A stretch of DNA of 64,000 nt from an uncultured Litoreibacter sp. (GCA_947494435.1 CANLUY010000002.1:1178001-1242000), one strand, 5' to 3'; counted from the first letter of the stretch, positions 36,979 to 46,287 are shown. A program made the numbers and translations. The notes: generated from the sequence alone by a model not told the origin.

Positions 36979-38344
36979 TACCGACACAAATTCGTGGATG
37001 AAGACTTTGCCCGAACCGGCTCGCGCCTATCTGGACGGGCGTCGGTTGGACGAGGTCGAGTGCATCATCTCTGACCTGCCGGGCATTGCACGCGGGAAAG
37101 CGATGCCTGCTTCTAAGTTTGCCCGTCAAACACAATTTTTCCTGCCGAATTCAATTTACTTCCAGACGATCACCGGCGGCTGGGGCGAAGCGGCGGGCGA
37201 GGATGGATTTACTGAACCGGACATGGTGCTCAAACCCGACATGGACACGGCAACCGCTGCCCCGTGGACAGGTGACTGGACCCTGCAAGTCATCCATGAT
37301 GCTTTCAACCAAGATGGCTCCCCCGTTCCGTTTTCGCCACGCAATGTGTTGAAACGCGTGGTGGAGATGTACCGCAAGGAAGGTTGGGAGCCAGTGGTCG
37401 CGCCAGAGATGGAATTTTTCCTTGTCGCGCCGAACGTAAACCCGGCAGAGGCAATCAAACCTATGATGGGGCGCTCTGGTCGGCCAGCAGCTGCACGGCA
37501 GGCTTATTCTATGTCTGCAGTAGATGAGTTTGGCCCAGTTATTGACGACATCTATGACTTTGCGGAGGTGCAGGGTTTTGAGATTGACGGTATCACGCAA
37601 GAGGGCGGCGCGGGCCAGTTAGAGATTAACCTACGCCACGGCGACCCCGTGAAGCTGGCTGATGAGATATTCTACTTCAAACGCCTGATCCGCGAGGCTG
37701 CGTTACGCCATAAATGCTTCGCGACGTTTATGGCAAAACCAATCGAGGGCGAGCCCGGCTCTGCCATGCATATTCATCATTCAGTGGTGGATGCAAAGAC
37801 CGGCAACAATATTTTCTCTGGACCGGGGGGCGAAGAAACACCCGCCTTTAAGCACTTCATCGGGGGCTTACAGCAACATTTGCCCGCCGCGATTGCTTTG
37901 ATGGCACCTTACGTCAACAGCTACCGTCGCTACGTTAAGGACCACGCCGCGCCTATCAATTTGGAATGGGGTCGCGACAATCGCACGACAGGCATTCGAA
38001 TTCCAATTGCTGAACCAAATGCACGGCGCGTTGAAAACCGGCTAGCAGGCATGGATTGCAATCCATATTTGGCCATTGCCGGCTCGCTGGCCTGCGGTTT
38101 CTTGGGATTGAAGAACGGTTTGACACCTTCTGAAATGTTCAAAGGTGAGGCCTATGAAGGGGAAGGTGATATCCCGCGCGACCTGTTCTCCGCTCTGAAT
38201 TTGCTCACGTCAAACACCGAAATTGCAGACTTGCTTCATCCTGATTTCGTCCGGGTCTATTCAATCGTGAAAGCAGCGGAATATGACGAATTCTTACAGG
38301 TCATCAGCCCTTGGGAACGTGACCATCTGCTCATGAACGTATGA
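36971..38344 (+). CDS. Glutamine synthetase-family ligase, PuuA-like (gamma-glutamyl amine synthetase)
   Basis: 457 residues from ATG 36971, inside the end of the GATase gene. The GS fold is clear: FLPNSIYFQTITGGW near the N-terminus, VVAPEMEFFLV (metal-binding Glu), GAGQLEINLRHGDP, MHIHHSVVDAKTGNN and NRTTGIRIPIAEPNARRVENRLAG. It lacks the adenylylation loop of GlnA and matches the PuuA/FluG group that joins glutamate through its gamma-carboxyl to putrescine or other amines. ATGA overlap with the FAD oxidase that follows is the classic puuA-puuB pairing. Confidence 0.9.
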   Translation: MGDTDTNSWMKTLPEPARAYLDGRRLDEVECIISDLPGIARGKAMPASKFARQTQFFLPNSIYFQTITGGWGEAAGEDGFTEPDMVLKPDMDTATAAPWTGDWTLQVIHDAFNQDGSPVPFSPRNVLKRVVEMYRKEGWEPVVAPEMEFFLVAPNVNPAEAIKPMMGRSGRPAAARQAYSMSAVDEFGPVIDDIYDFAEVQGFEIDGITQEGGAGQLEINLRHGDPVKLADEIFYFKRLIREAALRHKCFATFMAKPIEGEPGSAMHIHHSVVDAKTGNNIFSGPGGEETPAFKHFIGGLQQHLPAAIALMAPYVNSYRRYVKDHAAPINLEWGRDNRTTGIRIPIAEPNARRVENRLAGMDCNPYLAIAGSLACGFLGLKNGLTPSEMFKGEAYEGEGDIPRDLFSALNLLTSNTEIADLLHPDFVRVYSIVKAAEYDEFLQVISPWERDHLLMNV

Positions 38345-39645
38345 ACCTGCTCGACGCGAATGACCGACGCGGACAATACCCAGACAGCTGGTATGCTGCG
38401 ACAGCAACGCCCCTCGATCCGTTTCCATCTTTGCGCGGACAGACCAAGGCTGATCTATGTGTGATCGGTGGTGGATACACAGGCCTGTCTGCTGCTTTGG
38501 AAGCCGCGAAAGCTGGATTGAATGTTATTTTGCTGGACGCGCAGCGCGTTGGGTTTGGGGCATCTGGACGCAACGGCGGACAAGTCGGGATTGGTTTCAA
38601 CAAAAGCCAGCGAGAGTTTGAAAAACTCTTTGGCCGCGCACAGGCCAAAGCACTTTTTGGCCTTGGCTTGGATGCCGTTGCACTGACCAAGAGCCTGATT
38701 GCTGAGCACGCGCCGGACGCTAATTTCCGTGCGGGATTGGTTCACGCGGACCGGTTTGGAAGCGAGGTTTCTGAAACCCATGAAGACGTGGAGCATCTGC
38801 GCGATGCCTACGGATATGACCAAATCCATCCGTTGAGCAAAGATGATATCCAGTCACTCATTGGATGTCCGAACTATGTTGGCGGGGCGCTAGATTTGGG
38901 GTCAGGCCAAATTCATCCATTGGCTTATGCGTTTGGCCTTGCAAGGGCCTGCAGAGCAGCGGGGGTGAAAATCTACGAGCAGTCTCGTGTTCACGACATT
39001 GCCCCATCCGCACCCGCAATCGTGCGCACGGATCAAGGCCAAGTTGAAGCGACACATGTGATCGTCGCGACCAACGGGTATGGCACAGGTTTGACGCGCG
39101 CAACGTCATCACGAGTTATGCCGATTAACAATTTTATTGTGGCAACCGAACCCCTTGGAGATCGAGCCTTTCAGATCATGAGCAAAGACTACTGCGCGCA
39201 TGACAGCAGATTTGTCGTCAATTATTACCGTGTTTCGGAAGATGGGCGTCTGCTTTTTGGCGGCGGCGAGAACTACGGCTACCGTTTCCCGAAAGACATA
39301 GACGCAGTTGTTCGCAAGCCATTGGAGCAAACCTTTCCACAGCTTAGAGGCATAGGTTTCGATTATGCTTGGGGTGGCACTTTAGCGGTGACGCTATCCC
39401 GCCTTCCCCATATCGCGCGCCCTGCTCAAAACATCCTGTCTGCTGCCGGATATTCAGGCCACGGTGTCGCTCTGGCGGGGTTGGCGGGAACGTTAATGGC
39501 GAAGGCGATCCAAGGTCAGGAAGAAGGGTTCGCAACGCTCGAAACTCTTCCAACTCCCAGCTTTCCTGGCGGTGGTGCATTTAGAAGCCCGCTGCTCGCA
39601 CTTGCAATGACATGGTACGCACTGAGGGACAGATTAGGCTTTTAG
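38341..39645 (+). CDS. FAD-dependent oxidase, PuuB-like (gamma-glutamylputrescine oxidase family)
   Basis: 434 residues. N-terminal signature YAATATPLDPFPSLRGQTKADLCVIGGGYTGLSAALEAAKAG and ASGRNGGQVGIGF are typical of PuuB/OrdL-type oxidases; the C-terminus has WGGTLAVTLSRLPHIARPAQNILSAAGYSGHGVALAG. PuuB removes the free amino group of gamma-glutamylputrescine, giving the aldehyde, ammonia and peroxide. An aldehyde dehydrogenase (PuuC) needed for the next step is not found in the window. Co-translated with the ligase. Confidence 0.9.
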   Translation: MNLLDANDRRGQYPDSWYAATATPLDPFPSLRGQTKADLCVIGGGYTGLSAALEAAKAGLNVILLDAQRVGFGASGRNGGQVGIGFNKSQREFEKLFGRAQAKALFGLGLDAVALTKSLIAEHAPDANFRAGLVHADRFGSEVSETHEDVEHLRDAYGYDQIHPLSKDDIQSLIGCPNYVGGALDLGSGQIHPLAYAFGLARACRAAGVKIYEQSRVHDIAPSAPAIVRTDQGQVEATHVIVATNGYGTGLTRATSSRVMPINNFIVATEPLGDRAFQIMSKDYCAHDSRFVVNYYRVSEDGRLLFGGGENYGYRFPKDIDAVVRKPLEQTFPQLRGIGFDYAWGGTLAVTLSRLPHIARPAQNILSAAGYSGHGVALAGLAGTLMAKAIQGQEEGFATLETLPTPSFPGGGAFRSPLLALAMTWYALRDRLGF

Positions 39646-39744
39646 CAGTGAGCAAACCCAATCCTGTCATCAATTCTTCATTGGCGCAAAATCCGAAATC
39701 ATGTTACGGTTTTCCCGAAAGTAAATTTGAGGATGCTGTAATCT

Positions 39745-40929
39745 ATGCGAGATTTCCAGACGACGCCCCCAAACCTTCACGAAGCAGAACCAATCCCAGA
39801 GGCGGCACGTGAGGCCATAGACGCGCTGCTTAGCTCAGGCGACTTATTCCGATACACTGCACCTGCTGACGCTCCGGTCGCCCTGTTGGAACGCGAATTC
39901 GCGCAGATGATGGGCACAAAATACGCACTTGCCGTTTCCTCCTGCTCGGCCGCGCTGTTCTTGTCGCTCAAGTCGTTGAGCTTACCAGAAAAAGCGAAAG
40001 TACTGATCCCCGCATTTACGTTCGCCGCGGTTCCGTCGGCCGTTGTGCATGCTGGCATGACGCCCGTATTGGTTGACGTTGGAATGAACTACCGGATTGA
40101 TCTTGCTGATTTTGAACGAAAGATCAGCGATGCCGATGCCGTACTGATCAGCCACATGCGCGGACATACCTCAGATATGGACGCGATCCTGACGCTGGCC
40201 GAAGCCCATAATCTACCTGTGATAGAAGACGCCGCGCATTCACTTGGAACGCTCTGGAAAGATCGCAAAATTGGTACAATGGGTCATGTCGGTTGTTTTT
40301 CGTTTCAGTCCTACAAAATGATTAACGCTGGCGAAGGCGGTATCATGATCACCGATGACCCCGATCTCGCGGCTCGGGCAATCATCATGTCAGGCGCTTA
40401 TGAGCATAATTGGCAGAAACACGACATCGCATACGAAAAAGCGTCTCAATGGCAAAATAAGTTGCCGCTTTACAACTTGCGAATGCAGAATCTCAGTGCT
40501 TGCGTTATCCGACCTCAACTGGCCGAATTGCCCCGTCGTGTGCGTGATGGGCTCGAAAACCATGATCATGTCGCTGACCGCCTGACGGAGAGTGGATATT
40601 TCAACGTCCCTGCCCCGTTGCCTTCTGAGACACGTGCACCAGACTCGATTCAGTTCAATCTGATCGACTTTTCAGAAGCCGAGGCACGTGCATTTCTCTC
40701 CTTTGCAAAAGAAAATGGCGTGCCCGCTCAGGTATTTGGCCTGGGCACCGATAACGCGCGGGCGTTTTGGAATTGGGAGTTTATAGAAGGTGATACGCCC
40801 AATTTGCCTCAGACCCGCGCAATGCTTGCCCAGGCTTGCGACGTCAGGCTTCCAGTTCGCCTAAAACGCGAGGAACTGGATTTCGTTGCATCCGCGCTTA
40901 TTGATGCCGCGATCATGGTGAAGGGCTAA
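39745..40929 (+). CDS. DegT/DnrJ/EryC1/StrS-family PLP aminotransferase
   Basis: 394 residues. The fold-type I PLP enzyme has SSCSAALFLSLKSL, IPAFTFAAVPSAV, EDAAHSLGT and the Schiff-base Lys191 in SFQSYKMINAGEGG. The family usually transaminates keto-sugars, but some members act on other ketones; presence in an amine-utilisation locus is unusual. The 99 bp upstream gap after the PuuB-like gene shows no terminator, so co-transcription is possible. It shares a 4-nt convergent overlap with the LysR gene. Confidence 0.88.
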   Translation: MRDFQTTPPNLHEAEPIPEAAREAIDALLSSGDLFRYTAPADAPVALLEREFAQMMGTKYALAVSSCSAALFLSLKSLSLPEKAKVLIPAFTFAAVPSAVVHAGMTPVLVDVGMNYRIDLADFERKISDADAVLISHMRGHTSDMDAILTLAEAHNLPVIEDAAHSLGTLWKDRKIGTMGHVGCFSFQSYKMINAGEGGIMITDDPDLAARAIIMSGAYEHNWQKHDIAYEKASQWQNKLPLYNLRMQNLSACVIRPQLAELPRRVRDGLENHDHVADRLTESGYFNVPAPLPSETRAPDSIQFNLIDFSEAEARAFLSFAKENGVPAQVFGLGTDNARAFWNWEFIEGDTPNLPQTRAMLAQACDVRLPVRLKREELDFVASALIDAAIMVKG

Positions 40930-41894
40930 CCCAAAACACGCATCTGGTCGCCAAGCCAAGGCATTCGGCCTTGGCAGAACTCTACAATCTCTTGTGCGAT
41001 GAGAGGACGTAGGGTGTTGGCCAGCACAGACGGCATTTCGGGTTCATCGTCGCGGCGTGCAATCAAGGATATGCGGCGCGACAGCGGCGCGAACGGCAAT
41101 GGAAATGTCTCTACACGGTCCATGAAACGCTTCGCACGCATCACACCAAGCGGTGTCAAAATCGTCCAACCCTCACCCCGCGCGACCATTGCCATAATCG
41201 AATGATAACTATCGAGTTCGAACCGATGGGACAAAACAAGGTTTTGTCGCGTCAAATGAGCACTGATCTGGCGGCCCATCACGTGACGCGATGTATACTG
41301 GATTAGGGGTTTCGCGCGCAGCACATCAAGCATCTGCGCCTCATTGCGGATCATACGTTTCGGGGCAACGACCACATACGGATCTTCGAGTAGAGGATGT
41401 ACTTCCAAAGTCGATGCCAAATCCGGTGGCTCAGCGGTGACGGTTAAATCAAGCCCCCGTGTCTCAAGCTTATCAAGCAACCGATGGCTGGCACCGGTCT
41501 CCAACAAGAATTGCGCCTTTGGCATTGCCTCCGACAGCTTCATCAAGAGTGCAGGTGTCACGTCGGCATCAAAATCCTCGATCATGCCAAGGCGCAAGCG
41601 CACGCGGCTCGACATATCGCGCACCGTGAGCTCTGCTGTGGCCTGTGCCGCTTCATTCAGAATGGTTTGCGCTCTTTTGAGAAACATCTCACCGGCAGCC
41701 GTAAGCGGCATAGGGCGCTCGCTCCGCTCCAACAATCGCGCGCCAAGGGCGCTTTCGAGATTGGACAATTGCTGGCTCACAGCAGAGTTTGATGCTGCCA
41801 ATCGGCGCGCAGCTGCCGAGATCGAAGCTTCCTCAGCCGCAGCCACAAAAATCTCTATCTGCCAAAGGGTAATTTTACCCGGCGTATCAACCAT
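40926..41894 (-). CDS. LysR-family transcriptional regulator
   Basis: 322 residues from ATG 41894 (MVDTPGKITLWQIEIFVAAAEE); a 15-codon upstream extension is possible but lies outside the family start. Helix-turn-helix: ASISAAARRLAASNSAVSQQLSNLESALGARLLERS, followed by the LysR effector domain. It is transcribed divergently from the class III aminotransferase, 82 bp away, so it most likely controls that gene and itself from this gap, and may sense the amine substrate or a product. Confidence 0.92.
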   Translation of the reverse strand: MVDTPGKITLWQIEIFVAAAEEASISAAARRLAASNSAVSQQLSNLESALGARLLERSERPMPLTAAGEMFLKRAQTILNEAAQATAELTVRDMSSRVRLRLGMIEDFDADVTPALLMKLSEAMPKAQFLLETGASHRLLDKLETRGLDLTVTAEPPDLASTLEVHPLLEDPYVVVAPKRMIRNEAQMLDVLRAKPLIQYTSRHVMGRQISAHLTRQNLVLSHRFELDSYHSIMAMVARGEGWTILTPLGVMRAKRFMDRVETFPLPFAPLSRRISLIARRDDEPEMPSVLANTLRPLIAQEIVEFCQGRMPWLGDQMRVLG

Positions 41895-41976
41895 GTTCAC
41901 AACTCCCGAAACGGATCCGATTGCTCCGCACGCGATCACCCTTTAGCGTATTTCCTGACCATCAGGGAGACCAGAA

Positions 41977-43344
41977 ATGCGTGACGAAACCCCTAATTCG
42001 TGGGAAGCCCGTGCTGACGCACATTCCTTCTATGGATTTACCGACTTGCCATCTGTCAATGAACGCGGCGCGGTTGTTCTGACGCATGGCAAGGGCCCCT
42101 ATGTGTATGATGTGCACGGGCGCGAATTCCTTGATGCGAATTCAGGTCTTTGGAACATGGTCGCGGGCTTCGATCATCCCGGGTTGGCCGAGGCAGCAAA
42201 AGCGCAATATGACCGCTTTCCTGGCTATCACGCGTTTTTTGGTCGTATGTCGGACCAGACAGTCATGCTGTCAGAGAAGCTGATTGAGGTCTCCCCCTAC
42301 GACCGCGGTAAGGTGTTTTATACGAACTCCGGCTCTGAAGCGAATGACACAATGGTCAAAATGCTCTGGTTTTTGAGCGGGTCGGAAGGCAAGCCGGAAC
42401 GACGCAAGATTATCACCCGTAAGAATGCCTACCATGGTGTAACAGCCGTCTCGGCGTCGATGACCGGCAAACCCTATAATGAGGTCTTCGGCCTTCCATT
42501 AGACGGGTTTATCCATCTGACCTGCCCGCACTATTGGCGAGAGGGGCAAGACGGCGAAACCGAAGCAGACTTCACGGCGCGTATGGCGCAGGAACTTGAA
42601 GATGTCATCGCGCGCGAAGGTGCAGATACAATTGCTGGGTTCTTCGCAGAACCAGTTATGGGCGCGGGCGGAGTCATTCCGCCCTCTGATGGTTATTTCC
42701 AAGCGATTCAACCTATCCTACGCAAGCACGGCATCCCTTTGATCGCGGACGAAGTGATATGTGGTTTCGGCAGAACCGGTGCTGTTTGGGGCTGTGAAGC
42801 ATATGATTTCATACCGGATGCCATCATCTCCTCAAAGAACCTGACCGCCGGCTATTTCCCGATGGGGGCAGTCATTCTTGGCCCCGAATTGACCGATAAA
42901 TTACAAACGGCCTCTGACAAGATTGAAGAATTCCCGCATGGTTTCACTGCCTCAGGCCATCCGGTCGGGTGTGCTGTTGCGCTTAAAGCAATTGATGTGA
43001 TCCTGAACGAAGGTTTGATCGAAAATGTGCGCGCATTGACCCCAAAATTTGAAGCTGGCCTGAGTTATTTGGCTGAGAACGCAAATATTGGCGAAGCACG
43101 CGGAAAAGGCCTAATGGGAGCCGTTGAGGCCGTGCGTGATAAGGCAAGCAAGACGCCATTTGAGGCGCATCTGAGCGTAAGCGAGCGCATCGCCAACACC
43201 TGTACCGATCATGGGCTCATCTGCAGACCGCTTGGCCAAGCCGTCGTTTTATGCCCTGCGTTTGTCATGACAGATACCCAAATGGATGAGATGTTCAACA
43301 AACTGGAAGGCGCCTTAACGCAAGTTTTCGCTGAGGTCGCTTAA
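41977..43344 (+). CDS. Class III PLP aminotransferase (omega-amine/putrescine--pyruvate type)
   Basis: 455 residues. Class III motifs: FYTNSGSEANDTMVKML, KNAYHGVTAVSASMTGKPYN, ADEVICGFGRTGAVWGCEAYDFIPD and PLP Lys287 in SSKNLTAGYFP. The overall layout resembles SpuC-like putrescine-pyruvate and beta-alanine-pyruvate transaminases. It offers a second, non-glutamylated route for terminal amino groups alongside the PuuA/PuuB route. GGGAGACCAGAA is the ribosome site. Regulation by the divergent LysR is likely. Confidence 0.93.
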   Translation: MRDETPNSWEARADAHSFYGFTDLPSVNERGAVVLTHGKGPYVYDVHGREFLDANSGLWNMVAGFDHPGLAEAAKAQYDRFPGYHAFFGRMSDQTVMLSEKLIEVSPYDRGKVFYTNSGSEANDTMVKMLWFLSGSEGKPERRKIITRKNAYHGVTAVSASMTGKPYNEVFGLPLDGFIHLTCPHYWREGQDGETEADFTARMAQELEDVIAREGADTIAGFFAEPVMGAGGVIPPSDGYFQAIQPILRKHGIPLIADEVICGFGRTGAVWGCEAYDFIPDAIISSKNLTAGYFPMGAVILGPELTDKLQTASDKIEEFPHGFTASGHPVGCAVALKAIDVILNEGLIENVRALTPKFEAGLSYLAENANIGEARGKGLMGAVEAVRDKASKTPFEAHLSVSERIANTCTDHGLICRPLGQAVVLCPAFVMTDTQMDEMFNKLEGALTQVFAEVA

Positions 43345-43418
43345 CCGCAAATTAGGGTCCGTTCTCCATATCTTTGCAAAATGGCCGACCCTGGCCTATG
43401 TGAAGATGAGGCGAAACC

Positions 43419-44324
43419 GTGTTTTTGGACCCCACTTTTGTGGCGAATACGCTGCTGTTCCTTTTGATGGCGTCGCTACAGCTTGGCGCGTTTGGTGACT
43501 TGTTGGGTGAAGATGACGACGCGGGCAATGACACAGAAAACGATCTCGACCCGCTTTTTGATGCAAGCCTTTACACTCAGCGCATTGATGGGACACCGGG
43601 CGATGACGTGATTGGGACTGAGGTCGGCCAATCAGCACAGGCCTATTTCTTGCAAGCAGGTGATGACACTCTGCAAGCCACTCCTGGAAATGACTTTATT
43701 GATCTTGGCGACGGCAACGATTTTGCCGAGGCACTTGAAGGTGATGACATCGTTCAAGGTCGTGGTGGCGATGATCGCATTTTTGCCGGACGCGGGAATG
43801 ATCAGATTTTTGGCGGAATGGGCAATGATCTGCTTGAAGGAAGCTTAGGAGATGATGTGATCACCGGAGGAGCTGGAAACGATCAATTGTCCGGCGGCCG
43901 CGATGATGACAGACTACTTGGAGGCGATGGGGATGACATCCTATCTGGTGACCGCTTTGATCAAACTGGAGGTGCTGAACGTGGCACTGATGCACTGTTT
44001 GGCGAAGCAGGAGACGATACATTGTGGTTGGTTGGCAATGACAGCGGCACAGGCGGCGAAGGTGCAGATTTGTTCCGCGTTTTCGACAGTGAAACACCTA
44101 ATGCTCTGGTTACGATTGAAGATTTTGACGCGGCAGACGATCAGATTGAGGTAATCTACGTTCCTGAAAGTGGAGAACCCGCGCCAGAGCTTACGGTCCG
44201 TGTACCAACTGATACGACTGATGCTGTAGTCGCCCTAGACGGGGTGGATGTCGCGACGGTGAAAGGTGCCGTTGGGCTCAGTGTCGAAGACATTTCCCTC
44301 ACAACGAATATTCCAACCGCTTAA
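43419..44324 (+). CDS. Small RTX-repeat (hemolysin-type calcium-binding) protein with N-terminal anchor
   Basis: 301 residues from GTG 43419 (GATGAGGCG upstream). Residues 7-28 are hydrophobic (VANTLLFLLMASLQLGAFGDLL), then an acidic linker and about nine RTX nonapeptides (GNDFIDLGD, GGDDRIFAG, GNDQIFGGM, GGDGDDILSG) forming a calcium-binding beta-roll from about residue 55 to 205, and a C-terminal beta-rich domain like those after RTX repeats (ITIEDFDAADDQIEVIYV). Type I secreted RTX proteins normally have no N-terminal hydrophobic helix, so this one may be membrane-anchored. Its stop overlaps the hemolysin III gene by 4 nt. Confidence 0.85.
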   Translation: MFLDPTFVANTLLFLLMASLQLGAFGDLLGEDDDAGNDTENDLDPLFDASLYTQRIDGTPGDDVIGTEVGQSAQAYFLQAGDDTLQATPGNDFIDLGDGNDFAEALEGDDIVQGRGGDDRIFAGRGNDQIFGGMGNDLLEGSLGDDVITGGAGNDQLSGGRDDDRLLGGDGDDILSGDRFDQTGGAERGTDALFGEAGDDTLWLVGNDSGTGGEGADLFRVFDSETPNALVTIEDFDAADDQIEVIYVPESGEPAPELTVRVPTDTTDAVVALDGVDVATVKGAVGLSVEDISLTTNIPTA

Positions 44325-44971
44325 GTCGTCACAACCAACCAGACGGCCCCGAAGAAAAAAGCTGAAGCGGTGACGACAAAGCCGTGCCAAATCGCATTTG
44401 CAAATTTCAGGCTGTCCCACAAAAAGAAAATGACGCCAGCGGAATAGAGGAGCCCACCTATAACCGCACACCATCCTGCAGCGGTAGAAATTTGGAAAAC
44501 CGACCAAATCAGAACTACGCTCATCCATCCCAAAGCGAGATACAGGGCTGAGTTGAAAGTGCCGGGCTTGCGCCACATGAACAGTTTCGTGACTGCACCG
44601 CACAAAGCCAAAAGCCAGACCAACGCGAGTACAGCATAGCTAAAGACGGTCCCGATCGAGAAGACGAGCGGCGTGTAGGTTCCGGCAATTTTAAGAAAAA
44701 TTGTTGCATGATCAGCCCGGCGTAATGCGGGTCTGTACCTCTCCGACGGGGTCATGTGATAGCAAAAAGACACAGTCAACATTGCGACTAAGCCCAACCA
44801 ATACAGCGACAAAGCGCCAAGGATACTCGGTTTAAGCATATCGAGATGAATGATCAGGAAGCAGACAATGGCGACTAGCGCCGCTGCGATGCCTGTCAAA
44901 TGTACAGATGCATCTGCAATCTTTTCAGATCGTGCATAGGTCGGATAGGGGTCATCCAGTGTGTCTACCAT
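44321..44971 (-). CDS. Hemolysin III / TrhA (PAQR-type) family membrane protein
   Basis: 216 residues from ATG 44971; a TTG twelve codons upstream is an alternative. Seven hydrophobic segments with the family residues IADASVHLTGI, FCYHMTPSERYRPALRRADHATIFLKIAGTYTPLV and NAIWHGFVVTASAFFFGAVW. The three conserved His/Asp positions are the predicted metal site of the PAQR/CREST superfamily. The haemolysin label is historical; bacterial members affect membrane energetics. Convergent with the RTX gene. Confidence 0.9.
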   Translation of the reverse strand: MVDTLDDPYPTYARSEKIADASVHLTGIAAALVAIVCFLIIHLDMLKPSILGALSLYWLGLVAMLTVSFCYHMTPSERYRPALRRADHATIFLKIAGTYTPLVFSIGTVFSYAVLALVWLLALCGAVTKLFMWRKPGTFNSALYLALGWMSVVLIWSVFQISTAAGWCAVIGGLLYSAGVIFFLWDSLKFANAIWHGFVVTASAFFFGAVWLVVTT

Positions 44972-45040
44972 ACGCCCAACATGTACGATTGGAGATGAAG
45001 AAATCAAATGTAACCCAACGGAAATAATCAGCTAGGCTGT

Positions 45041-45595
45041 CTATTTCCCCATGCGGGAGAGCGCTTTCTGCATTTCGGCAAGCTGCTTTTTGATAGCATC
45101 GAGTTCCGAGTTGTCTTCTGTCGAAGCCTTCTCTTCTTGCGGCTCCGTCGTTGCCGCCGCTGGCCAACCGCTCATCATAGTTTTCAGGAAAGCTTCTTGT
45201 TGTTGCTTGATTTGCTCAAACCCCGGAAGCCCACCCATAGGGGTCGCCATGCTTTCCATAACTTTGGCTTGACCGTCACGCAGCATATCGAAACTGGCAG
45301 CGAGAAAGTCAGGCACCATGGTTTGCGCGCCCTCAGAGTAGCTTCTGACCAAATCTGTCAGAACGTTCGTGGGCAAGACATTATCCCCCCTACTCTCATG
45401 TTCAGCAATAATCTGGAGCAGATACTGACGCGTTAGATCGTCGCCGCTTTTCAAGTCTACGATTTGTACGTCGCGACCTTCGCGGATGAACCGCGAGATA
45501 TCGTCCAAAGTGACGTAATCGCTGGTTTCTGTGTTGTACAATCTGCGGCTGGCATAGCGTTTGATCAGCAGCGGTGCGCCTTCGGGTTTAGGCAT
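45041..45595 (-). CDS. phaR: Polyhydroxyalkanoate synthesis repressor PhaR
   Basis: 184 residues from ATG 45595, with GGGGAGTATTTGC upstream. The N-terminal DNA-binding domain LIKRYASRRLYNTETSDYVTLDDISRFIREG and the PHB-binding helical domain (PTNVLTDLVRSYSEGAQTMVPDFLAASFDMLRDGQ) are diagnostic; the C-terminus (about 150-184) is a charged coiled coil. PhaR represses phasin and its own gene and is released when it binds PHB granules. A TTGCAGTGCAG site lies 17 bases before its start. Confidence 0.95.
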   Translation of the reverse strand: MPKPEGAPLLIKRYASRRLYNTETSDYVTLDDISRFIREGRDVQIVDLKSGDDLTRQYLLQIIAEHESRGDNVLPTNVLTDLVRSYSEGAQTMVPDFLAASFDMLRDGQAKVMESMATPMGGLPGFEQIKQQQEAFLKTMMSGWPAAATTEPQEEKASTEDNSELDAIKKQLAEMQKALSRMGK

Positions 45596-45611
45596 GCAAA
45601 TACTCCCCATA

Positions 45612-45622
45612 TTGCAGTGCAG
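45612..45622. promoter_or_regulatory. Putative PhaR operator upstream of phaR
   Basis: TTGCAGTGCAG, i.e. CTGC-ACT-GCAA on the other strand, one mismatch from the CTGC-N3-GCAG pattern seen twice before phaP. The location suggests PhaR autoregulation, as described in Paracoccus denitrificans. Confidence 0.6.
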
Positions 45623-45685
45623 AAAACGCTAGCCTAGGCATTGAGGAATTGAAAGAACATTCCCCTCACAAAAATTTAACGCCAC

Positions 45686-45716
45686 AAATAAAAATGGGCG
45701 CGCCATTGGCGCGCCC
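45686..45716 (-). terminator. Terminator after phaP
   Basis: On the minus strand, GGGCGCGCC-AAT-GGCGCGCCC is a perfect 9-bp stem with a 3-base loop, followed by ATTTTTATTT. It lies 55 bases after the phaP stop and separates phaP from phaR. Confidence 0.92.
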
Positions 45717-45771
45717 GATCCGTACGGCTCGATTGGGAGGAGGATGAGCCGCAGAAATCTATTGTATTAGC

Positions 45772-46218
45772 TTAGGCTGCTTTTGCAGCTTTCTTTGCTT
45801 GTGCTGTCAGATCGTCAGTTGCTTTCTTAACAGCAGCAGTTGCTTCCTCGGAAGCGTCTTTGCCAGCAGCCATCATCAACTCAACTGTTTCCATTTGAAC
45901 TTTTTTCGCAACTTCTGCGAAAGCAGCCATGTGCTCAGCAGCGGACTCGGCCTGTGCAGATGCAAAATCTGTGTACGCTTTGGTGTAATCTGCAGGCTCT
46001 TTTTGAGCTTTCGTTACGCCGGACATTTTTGTCAGAGTTTCTTTTGTCCACTTGGAGGACAGCTCTGTGGATGTCGCAGCAGCGTCCAAAGCAACTTTCG
46101 AAAACTTCTCGCCGAAAGCGGCGGAGTTTTTGATCGCGTCATTGTAAGCAGTCATGTCTACTGGGAAAGCAGCTGCCATGTCAGCGAATACTTTTGTGAA
46201 ATCTTGTGTCTTAGCCAT
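45772..46218 (-). CDS. phaP: Phasin (PHA granule-associated protein)
   Basis: 148 residues from ATG 46218 (GGAGACTATTACA upstream). An all-helical, Ala/Lys-rich phasin: DFTKVFADMAAAFPVDMTAYNDAIKNSAAFGEKFSKVAL, then an Ala-rich amphipathic stretch ending AKKAAKAA. Phasins coat PHB granules and control their size. The upstream gap carries two CTGC-N3-GCAG sites, consistent with PhaR repression. Codons are strongly biased to GCA/GCT, as in a highly expressed gene. Confidence 0.93.
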   Translation of the reverse strand: MAKTQDFTKVFADMAAAFPVDMTAYNDAIKNSAAFGEKFSKVALDAAATSTELSSKWTKETLTKMSGVTKAQKEPADYTKAYTDFASAQAESAAEHMAAFAEVAKKVQMETVELMMAAGKDASEEATAAVKKATDDLTAQAKKAAKAA

Positions 46219-46287
46219 TGTAATAGTCTCCGAATATTGGGACCGTTTCTGTGGCCCCGCTTGTTTGCGTCTGATAGATAGATACGC

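Noticed and set aside
45799-46281. A 160-codon plus-strand frame antisense to phaP.
   Set aside because: It is Cys/Ser/Phe-rich nonsense opposite a clear phasin gene with operators and a terminator.
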